NCBI GenBank assembly: GCA_030146905.1
Contig: JASLAV010001043.1
Span: 1-10,875 of the forward strand
Source of the DNA: Lentzea sp.
GTDB taxonomy: Bacteria; Actinomycetota; Actinomycetes; Mycobacteriales; Pseudonocardiaceae
Reading direction: 5' to 3'
DNA length: 10,875 bases
Position 1 is the first letter of the stretch. Every line of letters starts with the position of its first letter. Of this stretch, positions 4,857 to 10,875 are shown one piece after another. The notes beneath the pieces were generated by a model. That model was given only the letters and a program-made list of their open reading frames with translations. It did no database searches and had not been told where the DNA came from. The position numbers and the translations under genes are program-made.

Positions 4857-5632
4857 CCGAACGCGGCTCGGTGCGGGAGCTGTTCGTCCACCCGGTGAAA
4901 GGGCTCAGCGCGCAGCCGCTGGACCGCGTCGCGCTCCGGCCGGGTGAAGGGGTTCCGGACGACCGGATCTTCGCGCTCGCCCGGCCGGACGGCGCCTACC
5001 GTCCGGGAACCCGCGCGGGGTTGTCGAAGAAGGAGTTCTTCGCCCTCGTCTCGGACCACCGCCTCGCGGGGCTCGGCACGCACCTCGACACCCGCACGGA
5101 GGTCCTCACCGCACGGGTCGCGGGACACGACGTGCTGAAGGCCGACCTGGGCACGGAGGACGGTGTCGCGGAGGCGATGCGGTTCTTCGCCCGCGTGCTC
5201 GACCTGCCCGCGGGGGTGACGCCGGTGCTCGCGCGGGAGCCGGGCAGGCGGTTCACCGACGCGAACGCGCTCGGGGACGTGCCGATGAACTGGCTCTCGC
5301 TGGTCAACCTGGCCTCCGTCCGCGACCTGGAGTCGCGCACGGACACCGAGGTCGACCCGATGCGGTTCCGCGCCAACGTCCTGGTGGACGGCCTGCCCGC
5401 CTGGTCCGAACTGGACCTGGTCGGGCAGGAGTTCGACGTGGACGGTGTGCGGGTCAGGGGCGTGCGGCAGACCAAGCGGTGCGCCGCCACCGAGGTCGAC
5501 CCCGCGACGGGCCGGCGCGACCTGCCTGTGGTGACCATGCTCCACCGGACGTACGGGCACCAGTTCATGGGAATCCACCTGGAGGTCCTCACCGCCGGAG
5601 TCGTGGAGAAGGGCGGTGAGGTCGTTGTCTGA
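4853..5632 (+). CDS. MOSC domain protein (MOSC_N plus MOSC), YcbX/mARC-like
   Basis: A predicted molybdenum-cofactor-binding protein of 259 aa (260 from GTG 4850). The N-terminal beta-barrel domain (about 1-100) starts VRELFVHPVKGLSAQPLDRV, the MOSC_N signature with HPVKG replacing the usual YPIKS. The MOSC domain follows (about 125-250): RRFTDANALGDVPMNWLSLV, MRFRANVLVDG, and the invariant cysteine in TKRCAATEVDPATGRRD, which in this family ligates or carries sulfur for the cofactor. Related YcbX and mARC enzymes reduce N-hydroxylated compounds using electrons from a flavin/iron-sulfur partner. Its 3' end overlaps such a reductase gene by 17 nt, which fits a two-subunit enzyme. GTG 4850 and 4853 are both possible; 4853 overlaps a short ORF stop, and GGGG (4837-4840) is a weak Shine-Dalgarno. 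Confidence 0.88.
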   Translation: MTERGSVRELFVHPVKGLSAQPLDRVALRPGEGVPDDRIFALARPDGAYRPGTRAGLSKKEFFALVSDHRLAGLGTHLDTRTEVLTARVAGHDVLKADLGTEDGVAEAMRFFARVLDLPAGVTPVLAREPGRRFTDANALGDVPMNWLSLVNLASVRDLESRTDTEVDPMRFRANVLVDGLPAWSELDLVGQEFDVDGVRVRGVRQTKRCAATEVDPATGRRDLPVVTMLHRTYGHQFMGIHLEVLTAGVVEKGGEVVV

Positions 5633-6578
5633 GCTCCGCCTCCTGGTCAGCGAGCTGACCGACCTCACACCGACCGTGCGCCGTTTCGTCCTGCGGCAGC
5701 CACAGGGGTTTCCTTTACCGGCCTACGAACCCGGCGCGCACGTCGTGGTCAGCACTCCCGCCGGGCACAAGCGCGGGTACAGCCTCGTCGAGCCGGGCGG
5801 AGGGCAGCCGCGGGAGTACGTCGTGTGCGTGCGCCGCGACGGCAACGGCCGGGGCGGCTCCGTCAGCATGCACGACGACGTGGTGGTCGGCTCAGAGCTG
5901 CCGGTGTCCTTGCCGGTCAACAGGTTTCCGCTGCACCCGTCGCCGCGGTACCTCTTCATCGCCGGCGGGATCGGCATCACGCCGATCAGGGCCATGGTGC
6001 GCCGGGTGCGCGCGGAAGGCCGATCGGAAGCACAGCTGCTGTACTTGACGCAGTCCGCTGGGGAAACCCCGTTCCTGCACGAGTTCTGCGGTCCAGAGGA
6101 CACCGTGCACCACAGTGACGACCACGGACTGCTCGACCTGTGGCCTTACCTCGCCGTTCCGGACGACGACGTCCGCGTCTACTGCTGCGGGCCTGCTCCG
6201 CTCCTGGAGGCCGTGCAGAGGCTGACGGCTCACTGGCGCGTGAGCCGCATCCACCTGGAGCAGTTCGCCGCCGGCCACGCCGGAACCTCTGCTCCGTTCA
6301 CCGCCATCTGGGCGCCCGACGGGCTCCGGGTGCACGTTCCCGCACATCTCTCACTCCTGGACGCCCTGCGCCGGCACGGCGTTCCCGTCGAGGCGTCCTG
6401 CGAGGCCGGGGTGTGCGGCACCTGCCGCCTCGCGGTCCTCGACGGCGAGGCCGAGCACCGCGACTCCGTGCTGACCGACGCCGAACGTCGTTCCAGCCTG
6501 GCCGCCTGCGTGTCGCGGGCCGCGTCCACGGAGATCGTCGTCGGGCCCCACGGCCATTCCCGAAAGGACCTCTCGTGA
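5616..6578 (+). CDS. PDR/VanB-type oxidoreductase (FMN, NAD(H), plant-type 2Fe-2S)
   Basis: A 320-aa cytosolic electron-transfer reductase of the phthalate dioxygenase reductase type. The order is a flavin-binding barrel (about 1-105, RGYSL at 53-57), a nucleotide-binding domain (about 110-215, GGIGITP at 117-123 and YCCGP at 189-193), and a C-terminal ferredoxin domain with cluster ligands C262, C267, C270 and C298 (CEAGVCGTCR...C). GTG 5616 is preceded by GGAGAAGGG (5604-5612) and lies inside the last codons of the MOSC gene. Such reductases normally feed oxygenases, but no oxygenase subunit is here. The overlap with MOSC suggests it supplies electrons to that protein. In some bacteria the two are fused. 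Confidence 0.9.
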   Translation: MRSLSELRLLVSELTDLTPTVRRFVLRQPQGFPLPAYEPGAHVVVSTPAGHKRGYSLVEPGGGQPREYVVCVRRDGNGRGGSVSMHDDVVVGSELPVSLPVNRFPLHPSPRYLFIAGGIGITPIRAMVRRVRAEGRSEAQLLYLTQSAGETPFLHEFCGPEDTVHHSDDHGLLDLWPYLAVPDDDVRVYCCGPAPLLEAVQRLTAHWRVSRIHLEQFAAGHAGTSAPFTAIWAPDGLRVHVPAHLSLLDALRRHGVPVEASCEAGVCGTCRLAVLDGEAEHRDSVLTDAERRSSLAACVSRAASTEIVVGPHGHSRKDLS

Positions 6579-6619
6579 TGACCGACCTGCACCTCGCGAC
6601 GACGGGCGGCGACCCGTGA
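6578..6619 (+). CDS. Possible 13-codon mini-ORF linking reductase and DedA genes
   Basis: ATG 6578 overlaps the reductase stop (TGATG) and is preceded at 9 nt by GAAAGGA (6562-6568), a good Shine-Dalgarno. It reads MTDLHLATTGGDP and stops at TGA 6617-6619, overlapping the DedA start GTG 6616 (GTGA). It may be a coupling cistron, or the real N-terminus of DedA separated by one lost base (GGDP then VIDWL). Confidence 0.35.
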   Translation: MTDLHLATTGGDP

Positions 6620-7239
6620 TCGACTGGCTCCGGCTCGCCGAGACGCTCATCTCCTCACCATGGCTCTACGCCGTGCTCATCGCGGTGTCCTTCCTGGACT
6701 CGTTCCTCCCCCTGATCCCGAGCGAGCCCGTCGTGATCGTCGCGGGCGTCTACGCCGCCACCGGGCAGACGGACATCGTGCTCGTCATCGCCGCCACGAC
6801 GCTCGGCGCGTTCCTCGGCGACCTGGTGCCCTACAGCGTCGGACGGCTGCTCGGCACGCGGGTGCTCAAGCGGATGCCGCCCGGCACCAAACGCCGTGCC
6901 GCGCACGACTGGTTCGCCCGCGAGCTCGACGCCCGCGGCGGTTTCTTCCTGGTGACCACGCGGTTCATCCCCGTCGGCCGGTACCTGGCCACCCTGTCCA
7001 CTGGGCTGGTCGGCTTCCCGCTGGCGAAGTACATGATGTTCATCGCGTTCGCCACCGCCTCCTGGAGCGCCTACACCGCGCTCACCGGCTACCTCGGCGG
7101 CGTCCTGTTCCAGGAGAACACGCTCCTGGGGATGGCCGTCGGCATCGGGCTCGCGTTCGTGGTGACCGGCTTCATCGAGGTCGTGCGCCGCATGCGCCGG
7201 CGTGCGAACACCGCCGCACCGGATCCCGTCACCGACTGA
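6616..7239 (+). CDS. DedA/VTT-domain membrane protein
   Basis: A 207-aa integral inner-membrane protein. Hydrophobic segments at about 17-49, 54-75, 130-160 and 170-190 surround the conserved DedA elements: IPSEPVVIVAG (E37), GAFLGDLVPYSVGR (64-77) and TRFIPVGR (115-122) with the re-entrant-loop arginines R116 and R122. DedA proteins are proton-linked lipid transporters or scramblases (undecaprenyl phosphate or phospholipid, depending on the branch). The basic C-terminal tail (RRMRRRA) should be cytoplasmic. GTG 6616 overlaps a mini-ORF stop. The gene is last in the MOSC-reductase operon; the functional link is not obvious and may be only co-transcription. The operon ends at a hairpin 17 nt downstream. 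Confidence 0.88.
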   Translation: MIDWLRLAETLISSPWLYAVLIAVSFLDSFLPLIPSEPVVIVAGVYAATGQTDIVLVIAATTLGAFLGDLVPYSVGRLLGTRVLKRMPPGTKRRAAHDWFARELDARGGFFLVTTRFIPVGRYLATLSTGLVGFPLAKYMMFIAFATASWSAYTALTGYLGGVLFQENTLLGMAVGIGLAFVVTGFIEVVRRMRRRANTAAPDPVTD

Positions 7240-7254
7240 CGGCCGCTGTCGCGG

Positions 7255-7289
7255 AGGGCGCCGAGCGGATCACGTCCGCCCGGCGCCTT
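7255..7289. terminator. Bidirectional hairpin terminator between DedA and LysR genes
   Basis: GGCGCCGAGCGG (7257-7268) and CCGCCCGGCGCC (7276-7287) pair at 11 of 12 positions around the 7-nt loop 7269-7275, extended by G-T and A-T pairs. It lies between convergent genes, and the LysR stop (7272-7270) falls in its loop. So the last LysR codons are part of the stem. Confidence 0.75.
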
Positions 7290-8190
7290 CTGCCGCGAGG
7301 GCCATGATGTGACGGGTGCGTTCGCGCAGCAGCTGGTGAATGCGGTCGTGGTGGTTGCGCGGGTGCCACGCCATGCTGATCGTCACGGACGGCAGCTCCA
7401 CCGGGATCGTGAACGTGCGCAGGCCGAGCGTGTCCAGCATCGGCCGCCCCAGCCCGGCGGGCGCCACGCAGACGACATCGGTCTCGCGCACCAGGAACAG
7501 CGCGCTCGCGAACGTGGGGACCACGGCCGCCACGCGCCGGCGCAGGCCCAGGTCCGCGAGCCGGTCGTCGATCGGGCCGTGGGCCCTGCCCCGCCTCGAC
7601 ACGACGATGTGGTCGGCCTCGGCGAACCGTTGCGGCGTCACGGTCCTCGCCTTCGCCAGCGGGTGGTCCGGCCGCACCACGCCGATCAGCGTCTCGGTCA
7701 CGAGCGTCTCCGAGTGGATCTCCGGGTCCACCGGGCGGATGCTGCCGATCTCCAGGTCCAGCAGGCCTTCCCGCAGGGCGGGGGTGTCCTCGAGGTTCTC
7801 CGGCCGCAGGCGCAGCGAGATGCCGGGGGCCTGCACCCGCAGGTCGTCGATGAGCGACGGGATGAACGTCGTGGACAGCATGTCGGTGACCTGCAGGTCG
7901 AACATGCGCACAGCGGTCCGCGGGTCGGCGCTGGTGGACGGCGCGAACAGCGCTCGCGCCCTGGCGGCGACGGCGTGCACCTCACCGCGCAGCTCCAGCG
8001 CCCGCGGGGTGGGCACGAGGTCTCGGCCCGCCCGCACGAGCAACGGGTCGTCGAAGGCGCGTCGCAGCCGCGCCAGGGCCCGGCTCATCGCCGGTGCCGA
8101 GGTGTGCAGCCTGGCCGCGGCCTTGGTGACGCTGTTCTCGGCGAGCAGCGCGTCCAACGCCTCGATCAGGTTCAGGTCGATGTAGTCCAC
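7270..8190 (-). CDS. LysR-family transcriptional regulator
   Basis: 306 aa, normal for LysR. The winged helix-turn-helix is at about residues 4-62 (LNLIEALDALLAENSVTKAA, ARLHTSAPAMSRALARLR, PLLVRAGRDLVPTPRA). The effector domain, about 90-295, starts RTAVRMFDLQVTDML and resembles the NodD/SyrM-like branch with a periplasmic-binding-protein fold. GTG 8190 has AGGTGA 10 nt upstream. It is divergent from an FAD monooxygenase gene across a 97-bp region with inverted repeats. By the usual LysR pattern it should control that promoter in response to a pathway compound and repress itself. The effector is unknown. Confidence 0.93.
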   Translation of the reverse strand: MDYIDLNLIEALDALLAENSVTKAAARLHTSAPAMSRALARLRRAFDDPLLVRAGRDLVPTPRALELRGEVHAVAARARALFAPSTSADPRTAVRMFDLQVTDMLSTTFIPSLIDDLRVQAPGISLRLRPENLEDTPALREGLLDLEIGSIRPVDPEIHSETLVTETLIGVVRPDHPLAKARTVTPQRFAEADHIVVSRRGRAHGPIDDRLADLGLRRRVAAVVPTFASALFLVRETDVVCVAPAGLGRPMLDTLGLRTFTIPVELPSVTISMAWHPRNHHDRIHQLLRERTRHIMALAAEGAGRT

Positions 8191-8250
8191 CCGCCGATTA
8201 TCACCTGCGAAAGGCTTCCGTACCAGAGTTGCACTGGTGTTAATCGGTGG
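8191..8250. promoter_or_regulatory. LysR/monooxygenase divergent control region with 15-bp inverted repeat
   Basis: Positions 8191-8205 (CCGCCGATTATCACC) and 8236-8250 (GGTGTTAATCGGTGG) are inverted repeats with two mismatches and a 30-nt spacer. A smaller dyad, ACCAG (8222-8226) / CTGGT (8234-8238), sits off-centre between them. The left arm includes the LysR ribosome binding site. TAGCGT (8258-8263) is a possible -10 for the monooxygenase, with TGGTGT (8235-8240) as a weak -35 inside the right arm. Two distant half-sites fit the LysR habit of contacting an activation and a recognition site. Confidence 0.5.
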
Positions 8251-8274
8251 TCGCTCCTAGCGTCGGGGAGGTCA

Positions 8275-8280
8275 GAGGAG
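8275..8280 (+). promoter_or_regulatory. Ribosome binding site deciding the monooxygenase start
   Basis: GAGGAG ends 7 nt before GTG 8288. It favours this start over GTG 8318, which would give the more family-typical MKRAVVIGAG but has only GGGAA ahead. Confidence 0.5.
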
Positions 8281-8287
8281 AACTCGG

Positions 8288-9442
8288 GTGAAACCAAGGA
8301 CAGGACGGGAATCGACTGTGAAGCGGGCTGTGGTGATCGGTGCCGGGATCGTGGGACTGACGACGGGACTCGCACTGCGCCGAGCCGGGGTCGAGGTGGT
8401 GATCTGCGAGCAGGCGCCGGAGATCCGCGCGGCCGGCGCGGGGCTGGGGCTCTGGGCCAACGCGCTGGCGGTGTTCGACGACCTCGGCATCGGCGAGCAG
8501 GTGCGCGCCATCGGCAAGCCCAGCGAGATGTACTTCCACGACCCCGCGGGGCGTCTGCTCGACACCCCGGAGTTCGGGGTCGAGGACCACCAGTACCTCC
8601 TGGTGCACCGGGCGAAGCTGAACGACCTGCTCGCCGACGCCGTGGGACGCGAGAACATCCGTCTGGACACGGGCTTCCTGGAGTACCGGGAGCACGCGAA
8701 CCACGTGACGGTCATGTTGTCCGACGGCAGCAGCGAGGAAGCGGACGTCCTCATCGGGGCGGACGGGGCGTACTCGGCGGTGCGCGCACAACTGGTGCCC
8801 GGCACCCCGGCCCAGGAGCACGCCGGCCACCACGCCTGGCGCGCGGTCATCCCTGCCGCCGGGATCACGGTGCTGCGCAACCGCCTCATCCTGGGGCCCA
8901 ACGGATGCCGGGGCGGGTACGTGCGCACCCACGACGGCAGCGTCTACTGGCTGGTGAACCAGTTCGACTCACCGCCGCTGACCGGCACCCGCAAGCAGCA
9001 GGCGATGGAGCGCGCCCGCCACCTCGAGGACGAGGGCGAGGACGGCATCCTCGCCGACCTGATCGACGCGACGCCGGAGGAGGTGATCCTGCACAACCAG
9101 ATCATGGTCGTGCCCCCGCTGCCGCACTGGGTGTCGGACAGGGTCGCGCTCGCCGGGGACTCGGCGCACGCGATGTCGCCGCACATCACCGCCGGTGCGA
9201 CGCTGGGCATCGAGGACGCCGCCGTGCTCAGCCACCTGCTGGGGTCCACCGGCGACGTTCCCGCCGCGCTCACCGCCTACGAGGCCGCGCAGATCCCGCG
9301 CTACGACCACGTCGCGGAGCTGTCCGCGGCGGTCGAGCACTCCCCCACACCGGCGGAGTTCGCGCACCACTACGCCGCGTTCAGCCACTGGATGATCACC
9401 CAGCGGCCCCGGCACCTCGCGGAGAACCAGGTGGGGGCATGA
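8288..9442 (+). CDS. FAD-dependent monooxygenase (group A, PHBH fold)
   Basis: 384 aa. A single-component flavoprotein hydroxylase that would use NAD(P)H and O2. Motifs are the FAD-binding GAGIVG (18-23) with acidic E41 ending the second strand, the DG motif in GADGAYSAVR (157-166), and the GD motif LAGDSAHAMSPHITAGATLG followed by IEDAAVL (288-313). Because it has only the N-terminal flavin fold and a middle substrate domain, with no C-terminal thioredoxin-like domain, it resembles salicylate hydroxylase/UbiH-type and antibiotic-tailoring enzymes. The start could be GTG 8288 (best ribosome site) or GTG 8318. It is first in an operon, overlapping the hydrolase by ATGA and divergent from LysR. 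The substrate is unknown; a small aromatic acid or polyketide-like compound is plausible. Confidence 0.92.
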   Translation: MKPRTGRESTVKRAVVIGAGIVGLTTGLALRRAGVEVVICEQAPEIRAAGAGLGLWANALAVFDDLGIGEQVRAIGKPSEMYFHDPAGRLLDTPEFGVEDHQYLLVHRAKLNDLLADAVGRENIRLDTGFLEYREHANHVTVMLSDGSSEEADVLIGADGAYSAVRAQLVPGTPAQEHAGHHAWRAVIPAAGITVLRNRLILGPNGCRGGYVRTHDGSVYWLVNQFDSPPLTGTRKQQAMERARHLEDEGEDGILADLIDATPEEVILHNQIMVVPPLPHWVSDRVALAGDSAHAMSPHITAGATLGIEDAAVLSHLLGSTGDVPAALTAYEAAQIPRYDHVAELSAAVEHSPTPAEFAHHYAAFSHWMITQRPRHLAENQVGA

Positions 9443-10875
9443 CGTTCCGGGTCGACGTGGACGTGGCGGTGCCGATGCGCGACGGGGTCGCGCTCGCCAC
9501 CAACGTCTGGCGGCCGGAGGGGCCCGGTCCCTTCCCCGTGCTGCTGGTCCGCACTCCCTACGGCAAGGACGACGCCGGGACGTACGGCAACCCGAAGCTG
9601 CCGGACGTGTTCGCCTTCGTGGAGGCCGGGTACGCGGTGGTGGCGCAGGACGTCCGCGGCACCTCCCGATCGCCCGGCACGTTCGTGCCGAACGTCCACG
9701 AGGGCGACGACGGCGCCGACACCCTGGCGTGGCTGGCCGAACAGCCGTGGTGCGACGGCGAAGTCGGCATGTGGGGCGGCTCCTACATGGGCTTCACGCA
9801 GTGGCTCGCGGCCGTGCGCGGCGCACCGGCGTTGCGCGCGATCGCGCCCGTGATGAGCTCCGCCGACCTGTACGGGGCGCCGTGGTACTCCCCCGGCGGC
9901 GCGTTGTCGCAGGACGCCGTCCTGACGTGGGGCACGCTTTCGGCCCTGCGCAACCTCCGTCGCGAGCTCGACGAGGGCCGCGGTGACCCGGCCGACGTGC
10001 GCGCGCTGCTGTCCGGTGTGGACGATCCGCGGCAGCTGCACGACCCGCTGCCGCTCGCCGGGCGGGACGTGGTGACACGCCACCTGCCGTGGCTCGGCGA
10101 CGTGCTCGACCACCCGGAACGCGATGGGTTCTGGCGGGAGGTCGCCGCGATCGACCGCTGTGCCGACGTCACCGTTCCCGCTCTCCAGATCGGTGGCTGG
10201 TACGACGTGTTCATCGGCGAAACCGTGCGGTCGTACACGATGATGCGGCGCCATGGCGGCACCGCGGCGGCCCGCGACGGTCAGCGGCTGGTCATCGGCC
10301 CCTGGTCCCATGCCGACGGCACCGACCTCGGGACGTTCCCCGACCGGTCGTTCGGGCTCGCGGGCAGCATCAAGGCCGCCGACGTCACCGGCGAGCACCT
10401 GAGGTTCTTCGACCGGTGGGTGCGGGGCAGGACGGACACCCCCGCCGACCCCCACCGGGTCCGGATCTTCGTCATGGGCATCGACCAGTGGCGTGACGAG
10501 GAGGACTGGCCGCTGCCCGACACCCGCCACACCGACTTCTTCCTCGACGGGGACGGGCGCGCCAACACCGCCACCGGCGACGGCGTCCTGACGCGCGACA
10601 CCGCGGCGGCCGAAGCGGTGGACACGTTCCTCTACGACCCGCGGCGGCCGGTGCCGACACTGGGCGGCACCGTGCTGGCCGGCGCGCCCGGCACCTACCC
10701 CGGACCGGCCGACCAGGCGGCGGTCGAGGCACGGGACGACGTGCTGTGCTTCACCACCGCCGTCCTCGACCGCCCCGTCGAGGTCACCGGCCACGTCTCC
10801 CTGGTGCTGCACGTCTCCACCTCGGCGCGGGACACCGACTTCACCGGCAAGCTCGTCGACGTGCACCCGGACGGC
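9439..10875 (+). CDS. CocE/NonD-family serine hydrolase (partial, runs off window)
   Basis: 479 codons are open to the window edge, with no stop. This is an alpha/beta hydrolase of the X-Pro dipeptidyl-peptidase S15 / cocaine esterase family. The N-terminal part has VPMRDGVALATNVWRP and PVLLVRTPYGK, then AQDVRG. The nucleophile S115 is in WGGSYMGF, the acid D256 in GGWYDVFIGE, and the histidine H291 in IGPWSHADG. These positions are close to those of cocaine esterase (Ser117, Asp259, His287). The C-terminal jelly-roll domain begins around residue 330 (VRIFVMGIDQWRDEEDWPLP) and is cut off; the family is usually 550-600 aa. No signal peptide, so cytosolic. ATG 9439 overlaps the monooxygenase TGA (ATGA). 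It probably hydrolyses an ester or amide in the monooxygenase pathway. Confidence 0.93.
   Translation, partial: MTFRVDVDVAVPMRDGVALATNVWRPEGPGPFPVLLVRTPYGKDDAGTYGNPKLPDVFAFVEAGYAVVAQDVRGTSRSPGTFVPNVHEGDDGADTLAWLAEQPWCDGEVGMWGGSYMGFTQWLAAVRGAPALRAIAPVMSSADLYGAPWYSPGGALSQDAVLTWGTLSALRNLRRELDEGRGDPADVRALLSGVDDPRQLHDPLPLAGRDVVTRHLPWLGDVLDHPERDGFWREVAAIDRCADVTVPALQIGGWYDVFIGETVRSYTMMRRHGGTAAARDGQRLVIGPWSHADGTDLGTFPDRSFGLAGSIKAADVTGEHLRFFDRWVRGRTDTPADPHRVRIFVMGIDQWRDEEDWPLPDTRHTDFFLDGDGRANTATGDGVLTRDTAAAEAVDTFLYDPRRPVPTLGGTVLAGAPGTYPGPADQAAVEARDDVLCFTTAVLDRPVEVTGHVSLVLHVSTSARDTDFTGKLVDVHPDG

Noticed and set aside
4757..5668. 303-codon minus-strand open frame
   Set aside because: Antisense of the MOSC gene; low-complexity translation with no motif.
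5616..6578. Reductase component of a Rieske dioxygenase system
   Set aside because: The domain order fits, but no oxygenase alpha or beta subunit gene is in the window; the overlapping partner is a MOSC protein.
9370..10866. Long minus-strand open frame of 498 codons
   Set aside because: It is the antisense of the CocE-type hydrolase, whose plus-strand frame has the full catalytic triad. The minus translation is Val/Gly/Arg/His-rich without domains, typical of a GC-rich shadow frame.

Overview
The window reads as chromosomal DNA of a high-GC actinomycete. Third codon positions are almost all G/C, GTG and TTG starts are common, two promoters look leaderless, and the gene families (EthR-like and SbtR-like TetR regulators, secreted AroQ-gamma chorismate mutase, bacterial terpene synthase, CocE-type hydrolase) fit Pseudonocardiaceae or Streptomyces relatives. 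That placement is inferred from style and families, not from a marker gene. No tRNA, rRNA, CRISPR array, transposase or phage gene was seen.

Left part (1-4640), with many damaged genes. Positions 1-256 form a perfect 115-bp inverted repeat around a 26-bp loop. Each arm carries the last ~33 codons of a berberine-bridge-type FAD oxidase, pointing outward. Next is a secreted chorismate mutase gene (309-934, +) broken by an apparent one-base loss. A minus-strand unit follows: an SDR (1741-2598) and an EthR-like TetR regulator (1072-1692), preceded by a 19-bp palindromic operator over a putative leaderless promoter. A second SDR (2669-3402, -) has an apparent one-base loss at codon 2 and is divergent from a TetR/SbtR-like regulator (3517-4143, +). 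The region between them holds repeated TGAG-N6-CTC(A/G) sites. A terpene synthase N-terminal remnant (4198-4557, possibly to 4633) lacks the DDxxD metal site and ends at a strong hairpin.

Middle part (4641-7289). A structured 200-bp leader with overlapping hairpins and a possible 15-codon ORF precedes a tight plus-strand operon: a MOSC protein, a PDR/VanB-type FMN/NAD(H)/2Fe-2S reductase overlapping it by 17 nt, a possible 13-codon mini-ORF, and a DedA-family membrane protein. MOSC plus reductase suggests a molybdenum-cofactor-dependent reduction system of the YcbX/mARC kind with its own electron donor. A bidirectional hairpin terminator closes the operon.

Right part (7270-10875). A LysR regulator (minus) is divergent from a group A FAD monooxygenase (plus), which overlaps by ATGA a CocE/NonD-type serine hydrolase that runs off the window. 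The 97-bp divergent promoter region holds a 15-bp inverted repeat with 30-nt spacing. This looks like a small LysR-controlled catabolic or biosynthetic unit: hydroxylation followed by ester or amide hydrolysis. Substrates cannot be read from the sequence.
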